A stretch of 48,296 nucleotides of DNA, taken from positions 1 to 48,296 of the forward strand of contig CAZNFJ010000012.1 of the NCBI GenBank assembly GCA_964572685.1, in the 5' to 3' direction. Positions 1 to 7,734 of this stretch are shown in pieces. The position numbers and the translations under genes are program-made. The notes beneath the pieces are model-generated. The model had not been told where the DNA came from. It was given only the letters and a program-made list of their open reading frames with translations, and searched no databases. Each line of letters begins with the position of its first letter. The stretch's first letter is position 1. The DNA is from UBA2653 sp964572685. Its GTDB lineage: Bacteria > Pseudomonadota > Gammaproteobacteria > Legionellales > Legionellaceae.

Positions 1-48
1 CGTCGAACATGCATGAAGTAAAACAGTTTTTACAGAAGAAACGTAGCT

Positions 49-177
49 CTATCCCTTCATCGCGATTTGATTAGCTCGAACAATCAATTTATATTTGATA
101 GCAAAGTGATTAAGACCTGTTTTGAATTTAAGCATCTAAAGCTTGCAGTAAGCAATCATAGCAGCGAACACATGATT
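49..177 (-). pseudogene. C-terminal fragment of a decayed DDE transposase, cut by the IS481-type insertion
   Basis: Read on the minus strand from 177, the bases encode NHVFAAMIAYCKL, then an in-frame TAG (136-138), then MLKFKTGLNHFAIKYKL and so on to a TAG at 49-51. This resembles the C-terminal tail of IS4/IS701-like DDE transposases, in which an NNHVF-type segment follows the WKIEEFHKSIK glutamate helix. The matching upstream half lies beyond the insertion element at 1383-1540, and the reading frame is restored if the element and one copy of its target duplication are removed. The internal stop shows the gene was already dead or has decayed since. The exact IS family is uncertain. Confidence 0.7.
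169..177. repeat. Left 9-bp target-site duplication of the IS481-type element
   Basis: CACATGATT occurs here and again at 1374-1382, directly flanking the inserted element. In the disrupted transposase frame it reads NHV from the minus strand. IS481-family elements produce target duplications of variable length, so 9 bp is acceptable. Confidence 0.8.
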
Positions 178-1373
178 TGTAGAAGTTTAGACTTGATCTG
201 ACAGTTATCAGTTTTTCAGAAGTGTCTGTCAGGTCAAATTTAGTTTATAAATTTTTCCTTCCAAATTTGTTTGCCATCAATTAAAGTTTGCATTGGGGTT
301 CTACCACAACACATTTTACCTTGATGGGTGCGCTTATTATTATAATCTTGTAGCCATTTGTCCAGATCAATTTGTAATGCCTCTACTGATTCATAAATTT
401 TCTTACGGAATGTCACTTGATAAAATTCCTGTAAAATCGTTTTATGGAACCGTTCACAAATACCATTTGTTTGAGGCGATTGTGCTTTTGTTTTCGTGTG
501 TTCAATATCATTGATAGCCAAATAGAGCTGAAAATCATGATGTTCGACCTTACCACAATATTCAGTCCCTCTATCCGTTAATATTCGCAACATAGGCAAT
601 TCTTGCTGTTCAAAGAATGGGAGTACTCGGTCATTCAACAAATCAGCTGAAGTAATTGGCGTTTTGGTCGTATAAAGTTTTGCAAAAGCAACTTTACTAT
701 AGGTATCTACGAAGGTTTGTTGATAAATGCGTCCAACACCTTTTAAAGTCCCCACATAAAAGGTATCTTGTGAACCAAGGTACCCGGGATGCGCAGTTTC
801 AATTTCACCACAAGCAATATCGTCCAGCTTTTTCTTTTCTAGAGCTGATACTTGGGCTTCAGTGAGAATAATGCCTTCTTGAGCTACTTTCTCTTCCAGA
901 GCTTTTAAACGATTTTTAAAATTAGCCAAATTGTGCCTCAACCAAATACCTCTAACACCACTGGGTGAAACAAAAGTGCCTAATTTACGAAGTTCGTTAC
1001 TTGCTCGTAACTGGCCATATGCAGGATATTCAATGGCAAATTTAACAACAATATCTTCTATTTCTGCTTCTACTCGATTTTTTAAATTAGGCTTCTTTCT
1101 GGTTTTATCGAATAATGCTTCAATCCCACCTTCATCAACCGCTGATTTATATCGATAAAAAGTATCTCGTGAAACGCCCATAACCTTACAGGCTTTTGAA
1201 ACATTATTTAATTCTTCAGCTAAATTCAGAAGACCGACTTTATGTTTAATAATTTTAGGTGTATTCTCTATCATGAGTGTTTTCCTTAAATGTTTTGTGA
1301 AAGATAACACTTCTATCAAAACTGAAAACACTCACTTTTTCAAGTCAATTGTCAGATTAAGTCAGAACTAATT
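178..1373 (-). mobile_element. IS481-family-like insertion sequence, about 1.2 kb
   Basis: The element is bounded by 9-bp direct repeats (169-177 and 1374-1382). It carries near-terminal inverted repeats: GACTTGATCTGACA at 190-203 and, on the other strand, GACTTAATCTGACA at 1350-1363 (13 of 14 identical). Between them is one intact transposase gene. The repeats sit 10-12 bp inside the ends inferred from the target duplication, so the true tips may be slightly different. Size, single DDE gene and repeat layout fit IS481. It is inserted in an older transposase pseudogene. Confidence 0.8.
240..1274 (-). CDS. IS481-like DDE transposase
   Basis: The protein of about 344 residues has an N-terminal helix-turn-helix (NNVSKACKVMGVSRDTFYRY, about residues 20-40) followed by an rve integrase-type catalytic core. 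The core shows acidic residues in the expected places: an Asp near PGYLGSQDTF, an Asp in LTDRGTEYCG and a Glu in NGICERFHKTILQEF. A longer reading could start at 1331, but the ATG at 1274 is preceded by AAGGA at good spacing and begins the conserved part, so it is preferred. The gene is complete and has no visible frameshift, so the element may still be active. Its function is to move the surrounding IS. Confidence 0.9.
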   Translation of the reverse strand: MIENTPKIIKHKVGLLNLAEELNNVSKACKVMGVSRDTFYRYKSAVDEGGIEALFDKTRKKPNLKNRVEAEIEDIVVKFAIEYPAYGQLRASNELRKLGTFVSPSGVRGIWLRHNLANFKNRLKALEEKVAQEGIILTEAQVSALEKKKLDDIACGEIETAHPGYLGSQDTFYVGTLKGVGRIYQQTFVDTYSKVAFAKLYTTKTPITSADLLNDRVLPFFEQQELPMLRILTDRGTEYCGKVEHHDFQLYLAINDIEHTKTKAQSPQTNGICERFHKTILQEFYQVTFRKKIYESVEALQIDLDKWLQDYNNKRTHQGKMCCGRTPMQTLIDGKQIWKEKFIN

Positions 1374-1382
1374 CACATGATT
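1374..1382. repeat. Right 9-bp target-site duplication of the IS481-type element
   Basis: CACATGATT is identical to 169-177. It immediately follows the right end of the insertion sequence and belongs to the reading frame of the interrupted transposase. Confidence 0.8.
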
Positions 1383-1540
1383 GCATTGTGTTTTTACTTT
1401 CTTGGTCGGTGATTTTTCCAAACTAGCATTTTGCTTAATTGATTTGTGAAACTCTTCTATTTTCCACCGTTTTCGTTTTTGAAAACCTTTTTGAGTAATT
1501 GCACGGGAAAAGCAAGGCCTTCCTGAATTTACAGAAACTT
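1383..1540 (-). pseudogene. Upstream fragment of the decayed DDE transposase interrupted by the IS
   Basis: On the minus strand this encodes KRWKIEEFHKSIKQNASLEK and then SPTKKVKTQC, running straight into the target duplication (NHV). The WKIEEFHKSIK segment carries the catalytic Glu of IS4/IS701-like transposases. Slightly upstream, a different frame gives EGLAFPVQLLKKVF, another piece recognisable from the same family. The frame change and missing residues between the two pieces suggest an internal deletion. No N-terminal part is present. It is a broken relic, independent of the later insertion. Confidence 0.65.
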
Positions 1541-1569
1541 TGAGACACTAACTTTGGGCGAGCTTATGC

Positions 1570-1670
1570 TGTAAGTCCATAGAACTGTTCGAAAATAGTT
1601 TGATTATCTGAGCGATGGTCCTGTTCTATAATATTATTGAGGTATTTGACCTGCCTGACCTTAATCTGCA
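1570..1670 (-). pseudogene. Short remnant of an IS6-type transposase
   Basis: On the minus strand, positions 1662-1612 encode KVRQVKYLNNIIEQDHR, which closely matches the segment around the catalytic Glu of IS6/IS26-type transposases (typically YLNNIVEQDHR). The sequence on either side does not continue the family, and the frame stops about 16 codons later. No start or other catalytic residues are present. It is one more scrap in this IS-rich stretch. Confidence 0.6.
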
Positions 1671-1731
1671 GAAACAGCCCTCCCAGCATAAAAACCAGTT
1701 TGGATACCAACTCTGCCTTAATGAAGAGAGA

Positions 1732-1751
1732 GGGCTCAATAATTTGAGCCC
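1732..1751 (-). terminator. Hairpin just after the holin-like gene
   Basis: GGGCTCAA at 1732-1739 pairs with TTGAGCCC at 1744-1751 around a 4-base loop, starting six bases beyond the stop of the minus-strand holin-like gene. The tract that follows on the minus strand is CT-rich rather than a clean T run, so termination strength is uncertain. Confidence 0.5.
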
Positions 1752-1756
1752 TTGAT

Positions 1757-2011
1757 TTATTTAACAAACATATTATAAAAAATACCCAGAATAAAGCCTT
1801 TGAGGTAGAGATGCACAAATGCCATAAGAGTACCAATTGCAATTCCAATCCAAGTGATTTCATAGCCAACATAAACAGCTTTCACTGAGTTAACAAACCA
1901 AACGCCAATTGGGTGAAAATGGGCAACAATTCCCATAACTAAAACAATCAAACCCCATATCAAGCCAAACGCCATACCTAAGGCTTTAGGACTTAGTTTT
2001 GCATATGTCAT
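1757..2011 (-). CDS. Small holin-like membrane protein (84 aa)
   Basis: This 84-residue protein has two hydrophobic segments (about residues 10-32 and 52-80) separated by a short polar stretch. The sequence ALGMAFGLIWGLIVLVMGIV near the N-terminus and the Gly-rich second segment resemble a widespread group of small chromosomal proteins annotated as bacteriophage holin. No lysin or other phage genes are nearby, so a role in phage lysis is unlikely; it is better regarded as a small inner-membrane protein of unknown role. AGGGAGTTTACGTA precedes the ATG, giving a good ribosome-binding site. Confidence 0.65.
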   Translation of the reverse strand: MTYAKLSPKALGMAFGLIWGLIVLVMGIVAHFHPIGVWFVNSVKAVYVGYEITWIGIAIGTLMAFVHLYLKGFILGIFYNMFVK

Positions 2012-2067
2012 TACGTAAACTCCCTGTTATAATTATTGTTAATTTTTAATAAACAACCATTATCAAC

Positions 2068-2661
2068 TTACACGTTTTTTTTAATGCTGCCAAGTCTTTG
2101 GATGGGGGCAAAACTTTTACGATGAATCGGGCACGGGCCATGTTCCATTAACGCTTGTAAATGAATAGCTGTTCCATAGCCTTTGTGTTTGGCAAATCCA
2201 TATTGTGGAAACTGCATTTCAAATTGTAGCATTTGTTCATCTCGGGCCACTTTTGCCAAGATTGAAGCGGCCGAAATGCTGGCGTGAAGAAGGTCTCCTT
2301 GCACCAACGTTTGTGTTTTTAACGATATATTGGGTGCAAATTTTCCATCAATCAAGGCCATCTCTCCGTGAGGAATCAGTGGCTCAATGGCGCGTTTCAT
2401 CGCCAATAGTGTTGCATGATGGATGTTGAGGGAATCTATTTCTTCAACACTGGCTTCGCCATAATGAAAATACAAAGCTTCTTGTTGAATGATGTTGGCC
2501 AGTTGAACTCGTTTTTTTTCTGATAGCTTTTTAGAATCCGTTAGTCCTTCAATGGGGGCAGAGAGAATCACGGCCGCTGCGACAACAGGGCCAGCCAGTG
2601 GCCCTCTACCTGCTTCATCGACACCAATGATTTGATGCCAGTTCATTTGTTGATAGCTCAT
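2068..2661 (-). CDS. rnhB: Ribonuclease HII
   Basis: RNase HII cleaves the RNA strand of RNA-DNA hybrids and removes single ribonucleotides misincorporated in DNA. The 197-residue length is usual for the family. The N-terminal signature IIGVDEAGRGPLAGPVVAAA carries the first catalytic Asp-Glu pair; ALIDGK supplies the third acidic residue and ASILAKVARD the fourth. The start at 2661 is followed by another in-frame Met at 2646, so the first five residues are uncertain. It is transcribed away from pgi with about 210 bp between the two genes. Nothing is missing from the active site. Confidence 0.95.
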   Translation of the reverse strand: MSYQQMNWHQIIGVDEAGRGPLAGPVVAAAVILSAPIEGLTDSKKLSEKKRVQLANIIQQEALYFHYGEASVEEIDSLNIHHATLLAMKRAIEPLIPHGEMALIDGKFAPNISLKTQTLVQGDLLHASISAASILAKVARDEQMLQFEMQFPQYGFAKHKGYGTAIHLQALMEHGPCPIHRKSFAPIQRLGSIKKNV

Positions 2662-2839
2662 GGGGGTTAAACCTTAAATTTTTGGACTATTGTAAATGAA
2701 TCTAGAGTTCGTTTCTATGAATATGCACGCTATCTCGCAGAATGCAGTCGTTCCTAAACGCATTTTTTCAGTTAACAGCTGCTTTTCTAAAACTTCATCT
2801 TGGCTTAATTTAAATGCTTTTAGATAAATTGACTTATGT

Positions 2840-2856
2840 GTATACTAAAAGTATAC
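2840..2856. promoter_or_regulatory. Palindrome upstream of pgi, possible operator
   Basis: GTATACT-AAA-AGTATAC is a perfect 7-bp inverted repeat just upstream of the pgi ribosome-binding site. The left arm contains TATACT, which could serve as a -10 element, although no good -35 stands at the right distance. A repressor site overlapping a promoter is one reading; it could also be chance in AT-rich DNA. Confidence 0.3.
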
Positions 2857-2874
2857 ATATCTACAAGGAATGAG

Positions 2875-4296
2875 ATGTCGAAGAATTTGGATGCACTTCC
2901 ACATTGGAAAATCTTGAATGATTTAAAGGTAACATCAGAATCCACTACATATAAATGCCATTTAAAAAATGCTTATTTTGATTTAACTTTACGACATCAC
3001 GACTTAAATCAAAGTGTTTTTCCTCAGCTGATGCAGTTGCCACGAGTTCAAGGATTAGAGTCTGCTCAAGAACAATGGGCTAAGGGATGTTTTCAAGAGG
3101 AGCGTATACCGACTTATCATTTTTTAAGATGTTTTGAAAATATTCCAGCAATTTATCGTGATGAATTGACGCATACTCGAGAAAAAATGCAAGTCATGGT
3201 TGATGCTATTCGGGAAGGTGAATGGCGAGGAGCGACAGGAAAACCGATTACCGATGTGGTAAATATTGGAATGGGTGGCTCTGATTTAGGTCCGCGTTTG
3301 TCCTTAGAAGTTCTTGCCGAGTTTAAAAACACAAACCTTCGATTTCATTTTATTTCTGATGCTGATCCTTACGCTTTTGCTAAGGTTTTGGAAGACTTAT
3401 CTCCTGAGATGACATTGTTTTTAGTGTCATCAAAATCTTTTTCAACAGAAGAAACCTTGTTAAATGCACAATATGCAAGTGCTTGGGTGTCTCATCCTGA
3501 TGCATTAAAGCATCAGTTTATTGCCTTGACGGCACAACCTGAAAGAGCTAGAACACTGGGTTATGAACATATGCTAACCATTCCAAATTGGGTTGTTGGT
3601 CGTTATTCTTCCTGTTCATCCATGAATTTTATTTTAGCTTTGATGATAGGTTATGACGCCTTTATTGATTTCTTAAAAGGCGCCTATGAAATGGATATGC
3701 ATTTTTTCCATACCCCTGCCGAAGAAAACATGCCGATGCTTATGGCGCTGATGGGCATATGGAATATCAATTTTTTGAATATTCAAACCCATTTATTGCT
3801 GATATATGATACTCGAATTCGCAATTTTGTTGATTATGTGCAACAAATGGATATGGAAAGCAATGGTAAATCCGTTAATCGCCATGATGCTCCTATTACC
3901 TATTCAACAGCCCCGATTATCTGGGGTGGTTTGGGCAATCAAGCCCATCATAGTTATTATCAATTGCTTGCGCAAGGCTCTCATCGTATCGGTATTGATT
4001 TTCTGACAGTAGAGGAAAACGAGTATGAATTGATCAATGCTTTATGTCGAAGTCGCATTGAAATTTTACAAGAGGGGATTTCAAGTCTAGTTCCGCATGA
4101 AAAAATTATGCCGCAAGTATCCACTCATCATATTCATCTTCATCAGTTGAACCCTCAAACATTGGGGGCATTAATCTCGCTTTATGAAAACAAAGTCTTT
4201 ACACAAGCATGGTTATGGAATCTTAATCCTTTCGATCAACCGGGTGTTGAGTCAGCTAAGGCTCATGCACAATTTTCTAATCCATTTCGGGGATAA
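2875..4296 (+). CDS. pgi: Glucose-6-phosphate isomerase
   Basis: Pgi interconverts glucose 6-phosphate and fructose 6-phosphate in the cytoplasm. Visible family features are the phosphosugar-binding segment VVNIGMGGSDLGPRL, the VGRYSSCSS signature, DMESNGKSV and the C-terminal signature FDQPGVESAK. The protein is about 473 residues, shorter than the 549 of E. coli but with all core motifs. The frame is open to an ATG at 2836, but the ATG at 2875 has AAGGA at 2865-2869 and begins a typical N-terminus, so it is chosen. The next gene starts one base after the stop, so the two are a translationally coupled operon that leads sugar phosphates towards nucleotide-sugar synthesis. Confidence 0.95.
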   Translation: MSKNLDALPHWKILNDLKVTSESTTYKCHLKNAYFDLTLRHHDLNQSVFPQLMQLPRVQGLESAQEQWAKGCFQEERIPTYHFLRCFENIPAIYRDELTHTREKMQVMVDAIREGEWRGATGKPITDVVNIGMGGSDLGPRLSLEVLAEFKNTNLRFHFISDADPYAFAKVLEDLSPEMTLFLVSSKSFSTEETLLNAQYASAWVSHPDALKHQFIALTAQPERARTLGYEHMLTIPNWVVGRYSSCSSMNFILALMIGYDAFIDFLKGAYEMDMHFFHTPAEENMPMLMALMGIWNINFLNIQTHLLLIYDTRIRNFVDYVQQMDMESNGKSVNRHDAPITYSTAPIIWGGLGNQAHHSYYQLLAQGSHRIGIDFLTVEENEYELINALCRSRIEILQEGISSLVPHEKIMPQVSTHHIHLHQLNPQTLGALISLYENKVFTQAWLWNLNPFDQPGVESAKAHAQFSNPFRG

Positions 4297-4297
4297 C

Positions 4298-5170
4298 ATG
4301 ATACAAAAAGGCATTATACTTGCTGCTGGTCGTGGAACCAGGTTGTATCCAGCAACCATTGTTGTTGGCAAACCTTTGTTGCCCATTTTTGATAAACCCA
4401 TGATTTATTACTCATTGAGCTTGCTCATGCAAGCAAAAATACGAGAGGTGTGTATTGTAACCAATCGGCATGATATCACCTTATTTCGTGAGTTATTGGG
4501 GGATGGTCATCAACTGGGGATGCATATTCAATACCGTATCCAGGATATTCCAAAAGGCATTGCGGATGTATTTAATGTTGCTGAAGATTTTATTGAAAGA
4601 AAGCCATGTGCTTTGATGTTAGGTGATAATATCTTTATCGGCAAACAATGGCAAAATCGTTTGATGGAAATTCAAGAACATCATGAGCAGGGGGCCTTGG
4701 TTTTTGCATATCCTGTTACCGACCCCAATCGGTATGGTGTTTTGAACTTGGATGCTCATAATAATATTCTTGATGTAATTGAAAAACCCAAAGTGGCTCC
4801 TTCGAATTTTGCGGTCACGGGCTTATACTTTTATGATGATAAAGCAACTGAATTTGCAAAAACATTAAAACCCTCGGCAAGAGGGGAATTGGAAATCACC
4901 GATCTGAATCGGATATATTTGAAAAATCAACAATTGGATTGGATGTCCCTCGATTGTTCTGATGATTTATGGTTTGATGTGGGAACCCATGAGGCCATGT
5001 ACATGGCAATTGACAAGGTTTCTCATTATATTATGGAAAACCAAATACAGATTGGATGCATTGAAGAGCAAGCTTTTTTAAACGGCTGGATAGATCAATC
5101 CAAGCTTGCTCTTTTGCAAAAAAATGTCAATATGACAAATTATGGGCAATATTTGACGAAATATCTCTAA
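4298..5170 (+). CDS. rmlA: Glucose-1-phosphate nucleotidyltransferase, RmlA type
   Basis: The predicted reaction is glucose 1-phosphate plus dTTP to dTDP-glucose, the first step to dTDP-rhamnose and related surface sugars. The 290-residue protein starts with the nucleotide-binding loop ILAAGRGTRLYPAT and continues with LPIFDKPMIYYSL, LMLGDNIFIG, VIEKPK and LWFDVGTHEAM, all typical of RmlA. The loop reads AAGRGTR rather than the more common AGGSGTR, and GKPLLP replaces SKQLLP, so nucleotide preference is not certain. The ATG at 4298 lies one base after the pgi stop; a longer upstream frame overlaps pgi and is ignored. No rmlB, rmlC or rmlD is nearby. Confidence 0.88.
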   Translation: MIQKGIILAAGRGTRLYPATIVVGKPLLPIFDKPMIYYSLSLLMQAKIREVCIVTNRHDITLFRELLGDGHQLGMHIQYRIQDIPKGIADVFNVAEDFIERKPCALMLGDNIFIGKQWQNRLMEIQEHHEQGALVFAYPVTDPNRYGVLNLDAHNNILDVIEKPKVAPSNFAVTGLYFYDDKATEFAKTLKPSARGELEITDLNRIYLKNQQLDWMSLDCSDDLWFDVGTHEAMYMAIDKVSHYIMENQIQIGCIEEQAFLNGWIDQSKLALLQKNVNMTNYGQYLTKYL

Positions 5171-5174
5171 GTGC

Positions 5175-6824
5175 TTACTTAAGCGATCGTCTTAGAATTT
5201 TACCCACATTAGATTTTGGTAAGGTATCATAAAACTCTATGATTTTGGGTACCTTATATGCTGTTAAGTATTGCTTACAGTGTTGTCGCACATCTTCGGC
5301 TGTTAAATCCGGATCGGTTTTGACAATACAGGCTTTTACTTTTTCACTACCTTCGTCTACTTTAACACCAATGACGCCGACCTCTAAAACACCAGGCATC
5401 ATGCCGATGACTTGCTCGACTTCATTGGGATACACATTAAATCCAGAAACCAGAATCATGTCTTTTTTTCTATCCACAAGGTAGACCATGCCATTTGAAT
5501 CGATGGTTGCAATGTCACCTGTTTTAAGATAACCATCAGACCAGAATACTTTTGCAGTCTCTTCAGGGTTGTGCCAATACCCTTGCATGACTTGAGGACC
5601 TTTAACAGATAATTCGCCAGCTTGTCCCATGGGGACTTCGTGACCCTCACTATCGCGTAAGGAAATATCTGTAGAAGGTAATGGTAAACCCACTGCACCA
5701 TTGTATTGCTTAACATATAAGGGATTGATGCAAACAGCAGGGCTCGTTTCAGTTAAACCATACGCTTCTATCACTGGTGTTTGAGTCATTTCATTCCATT
5801 TTTGAGCAACACTAGCTTGTAATGCCATACCGCCTGATAATGTAAATTTTAAATGAGAAAAATCAATCAGTTGAAAATCACGATGATGCAGCAAAACATT
5901 AAATAAAGTATTGACCCCTGTGAATGCTGTCATTTTAAATTGACTGATTTGTTTTATGAATGAACTGATATCATTGGGATTGGTAATCAAAAGATTTTGA
6001 GCGCCTAAATAAAAAAATGTGAATAAATTAGCGGTCAGTGAAAAGACATGATATAAAGGCAATGCCGTTACAATTCTATCGTTTTCATCAAATCCACGAG
6101 GTTTTATCCATAGACTTGCCTGTAAAATATTAGCCACCATATTCCGATGAGAGAGCATAGCGCCTTTGGAGACACCTGTGGTCCCACCTGTATATTGAAT
6201 GAACGCCAGATCTTGCTCTGTCAATTCAACTGGTTGATATGTGTATCGATGATGTAGTGTTTTTGCAAAAGATACTGAATTTTTGAGATGGTGTGCTGGA
6301 ATCATTTTTTTCCAGTATTTGATCACGCCATTGATTAAGTATTTTTTCGGCCATGGAAATAAATCGCCGACATTAGTCAAAATCACGTGTTGCAGTTCTG
6401 GCAAATTGGCTTTGGCTTTTTCTAGCGTGTGAGCAAAGTTTTCTAAAACAACAATTGCTTTGGCACCTGCATCACGAAGTTGATGTGTGACTTCTGGTGC
6501 GGTATAGAGGGGGTTTGTATTCACGACGACTAAACCCGCTAGAAAACTTCCAAATAAGACCACTGGATACTGCAGTGTATTGGGAAGCATGATGGCAATT
6601 CTATCTCCTTTTTTTAATCCACAATGCTGTAAGTATGCTGCAAATTGCGTCGCCAATTGATAAATTTCCCGATAAGTGACTCGCAATCCCAAATGGATAA
6701 ATGCTGTATTTTTTGCGTAAAGATTACAGCTTCTTGTTAAAAGTTCGACTAAGGTATGAAAGGAAAGGGGCTCGATGGAGTGAGGTACGCCTGATTGATA
6801 ATGTTCTAACCAAATTTGTTCCAC
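5175..6824 (-). CDS. fadD: Long-chain fatty acid-CoA ligase (FadD-like)
   Basis: This 549-residue AMP-forming ligase would activate fatty acids to acyl-CoA. The ATP-binding loop QYTGGTTGVSKGAMLSHRN is at about residues 210-228, EAYGLTETSPAV follows, and the C-terminal TGDIATIDSNG, VDRKKDMILVSGFNVYPNE and SNVGKILRRSLK form the fatty-acid ligase signature with the catalytic Lys near the end. Length fits FadD. The start codon is GTG at 6822-6824 with AAGG upstream. The gene converges on rmlA with only four bases between the stops. FadD is the best match, but short- or medium-chain specificity cannot be excluded. Confidence 0.88.
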   Translation of the reverse strand: MEQIWLEHYQSGVPHSIEPLSFHTLVELLTRSCNLYAKNTAFIHLGLRVTYREIYQLATQFAAYLQHCGLKKGDRIAIMLPNTLQYPVVLFGSFLAGLVVVNTNPLYTAPEVTHQLRDAGAKAIVVLENFAHTLEKAKANLPELQHVILTNVGDLFPWPKKYLINGVIKYWKKMIPAHHLKNSVSFAKTLHHRYTYQPVELTEQDLAFIQYTGGTTGVSKGAMLSHRNMVANILQASLWIKPRGFDENDRIVTALPLYHVFSLTANLFTFFYLGAQNLLITNPNDISSFIKQISQFKMTAFTGVNTLFNVLLHHRDFQLIDFSHLKFTLSGGMALQASVAQKWNEMTQTPVIEAYGLTETSPAVCINPLYVKQYNGAVGLPLPSTDISLRDSEGHEVPMGQAGELSVKGPQVMQGYWHNPEETAKVFWSDGYLKTGDIATIDSNGMVYLVDRKKDMILVSGFNVYPNEVEQVIGMMPGVLEVGVIGVKVDEGSEKVKACIVKTDPDLTAEDVRQHCKQYLTAYKVPKIIEFYDTLPKSNVGKILRRSLK

Positions 6825-6858
6825 GATGAAAGCCTTATATTGTTCTTTTCAACTCTCA

Positions 6859-6888
6859 AGTATAAACAAAAAAATACTTTGGAGTAAG
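6859..6888. repeat. Upstream copy of a duplicated promoter and leader segment
   Basis: AGTATAAACAAAAAAA-ACTTTGG is repeated almost exactly at 6979-7008, at a constant offset of 120 bp. Weaker similarity extends about 45 bp further upstream in both copies. This copy lies just outside the GTG start of the divergent fadD-like gene. Confidence 0.7.
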
Positions 6889-6959
6889 GTCTTTTAAAAT
6901 ATTGAGTTTATCTGTTTAATTATTGTCCGCCGGTCTTCTTCTGCAATGAGGCCCTTCAG

Positions 6960-6986
6960 TTGTTCTCATCGACGTGTTAGTATAAA
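6960..6986 (+). promoter_or_regulatory. Candidate minC promoter inside the downstream repeat copy
   Basis: TTGTTC at 6960-6965 and TATAAA at 6981-6986 could be -35 and -10 elements with 15 bp between them, slightly short. The same pair with the same spacing is in the upstream copy (6840-6845 and 6861-6866). Transcription from here would give a leader of about 20 bases before the minC start. Confidence 0.35.
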
Positions 6987-7008
6987 CAAAAAAACACTTT
7001 GGGGTGAG
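6979..7008. repeat. Downstream copy of the duplicated segment, ending in the minC ribosome-binding site
   Basis: This copy contains TATAAAC, an A-tract and ACTTTGGGGTGAG, the last part being the apparent minC ribosome-binding site. It matches 6859-6888 with about three differences. Confidence 0.7.
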
Positions 7009-7011
7009 ACT

Positions 7012-7734
7012 TTGACAACAGATAATTTAACACATTCTCAAGTTGTAAGATTAAAAGGTCGTTTGTTTACGATTACCGTCATTCAAGTGTTCAATAAGGA
7101 TATATACGCATTTGAACAACAAATTGAAAAGATCGTTAATCAGGCGCCAAAATTATTTTATAAAATCCCCGTGGTGTTAGATTGCTCCGCACTAGAACAA
7201 GAAATTTCTTCTTTATTGCCATTTTTTTCATGTTTAAAAAAGTATCATTTGCACCCCATAGGTGTACAGGGGCCACAGTCTTGGTTAATTCATTTGGCTG
7301 GTTTACAATCCGTCCCTTTATTTCAGTCCTCCTCTAATCAAGATAAGCCGGTTATCATCGAAGAAAAGAAGAAAAAAGCTGAGATTGTTAGTAAAAAAAT
7401 AGATGAAAAATTTGCTCCTACCAAGGTGGTTACACAGCCGGTACGTTCAGGGCAACAAATTGTTAGTAAAAAGGGGGATTTGGTTGTCATTTCATCGGTG
7501 GGACATGGTGCTGAATTGCTCGCTGATGGTAATATTCATGTTTATGGTCCTTTACGAGGACGTGCACTTGCCGGCATAGCGGGTGATAAGTCTGCCAGAA
7601 TCTTTTGTACGCAGTTGGATGCAGAATTGGTTTCGATTGCCGGCTTCTATCGACTGCGTGAGTCTATTCCTCCCATGAATGGCCCTTGTCAGATTTTTAT
7701 TCAAGATGACCGTTTACAAATTTTACCATTATGA
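7012..7734 (+). CDS. minC: Septum site-determining protein MinC
   Basis: MinC inhibits FtsZ polymerisation and, recruited by MinD, keeps the division septum at midcell. The C-terminal half (about residues 140-235) shows the repeated-strand beta-helix fold, with GHGAELLADGNIHVYGPLRG and RALAGIAGDKSARIFC typical of MinC. The N-terminal domain (about 1-105) is more divergent, and a Lys/Glu-rich linker joins the two. A TTG at 7012 with GGGGTGAG just upstream is the likely start; an ATG at 6946 would add 22 unlikely residues. The gene overlaps lpxH by four bases. minD and minE are not adjacent, unlike in many bacteria. Confidence 0.9.
   Translation: MTTDNLTHSQVVRLKGRLFTITVIQVFNKDIYAFEQQIEKIVNQAPKLFYKIPVVLDCSALEQEISSLLPFFSCLKKYHLHPIGVQGPQSWLIHLAGLQSVPLFQSSSNQDKPVIIEEKKKKAEIVSKKIDEKFAPTKVVTQPVRSGQQIVSKKGDLVVISSVGHGAELLADGNIHVYGPLRGRALAGIAGDKSARIFCTQLDAELVSIAGFYRLRESIPPMNGPCQIFIQDDRLQILPL

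Noticed and set aside
1564..1872. Open frame of 102 codons on the minus strand
   Set aside because: Its upstream half is the holin-like gene in another frame. Only the IS6-like scrap at its end has meaning.
1757..2011. Prophage lysis module
   Set aside because: The holin-like protein belongs to a group found in many chromosomes, and no endolysin, tail or integrase genes are nearby.
2829..2846. TTGACT and TATACT as a pgi promoter
   Set aside because: They are only six bases apart, far too close to act as -35 and -10.
4184..4297. N-terminal extension of rmlA overlapping pgi
   Set aside because: The extension lies inside the end of pgi in another frame, has no family similarity and would displace the nucleotide-binding loop from the N-terminus.
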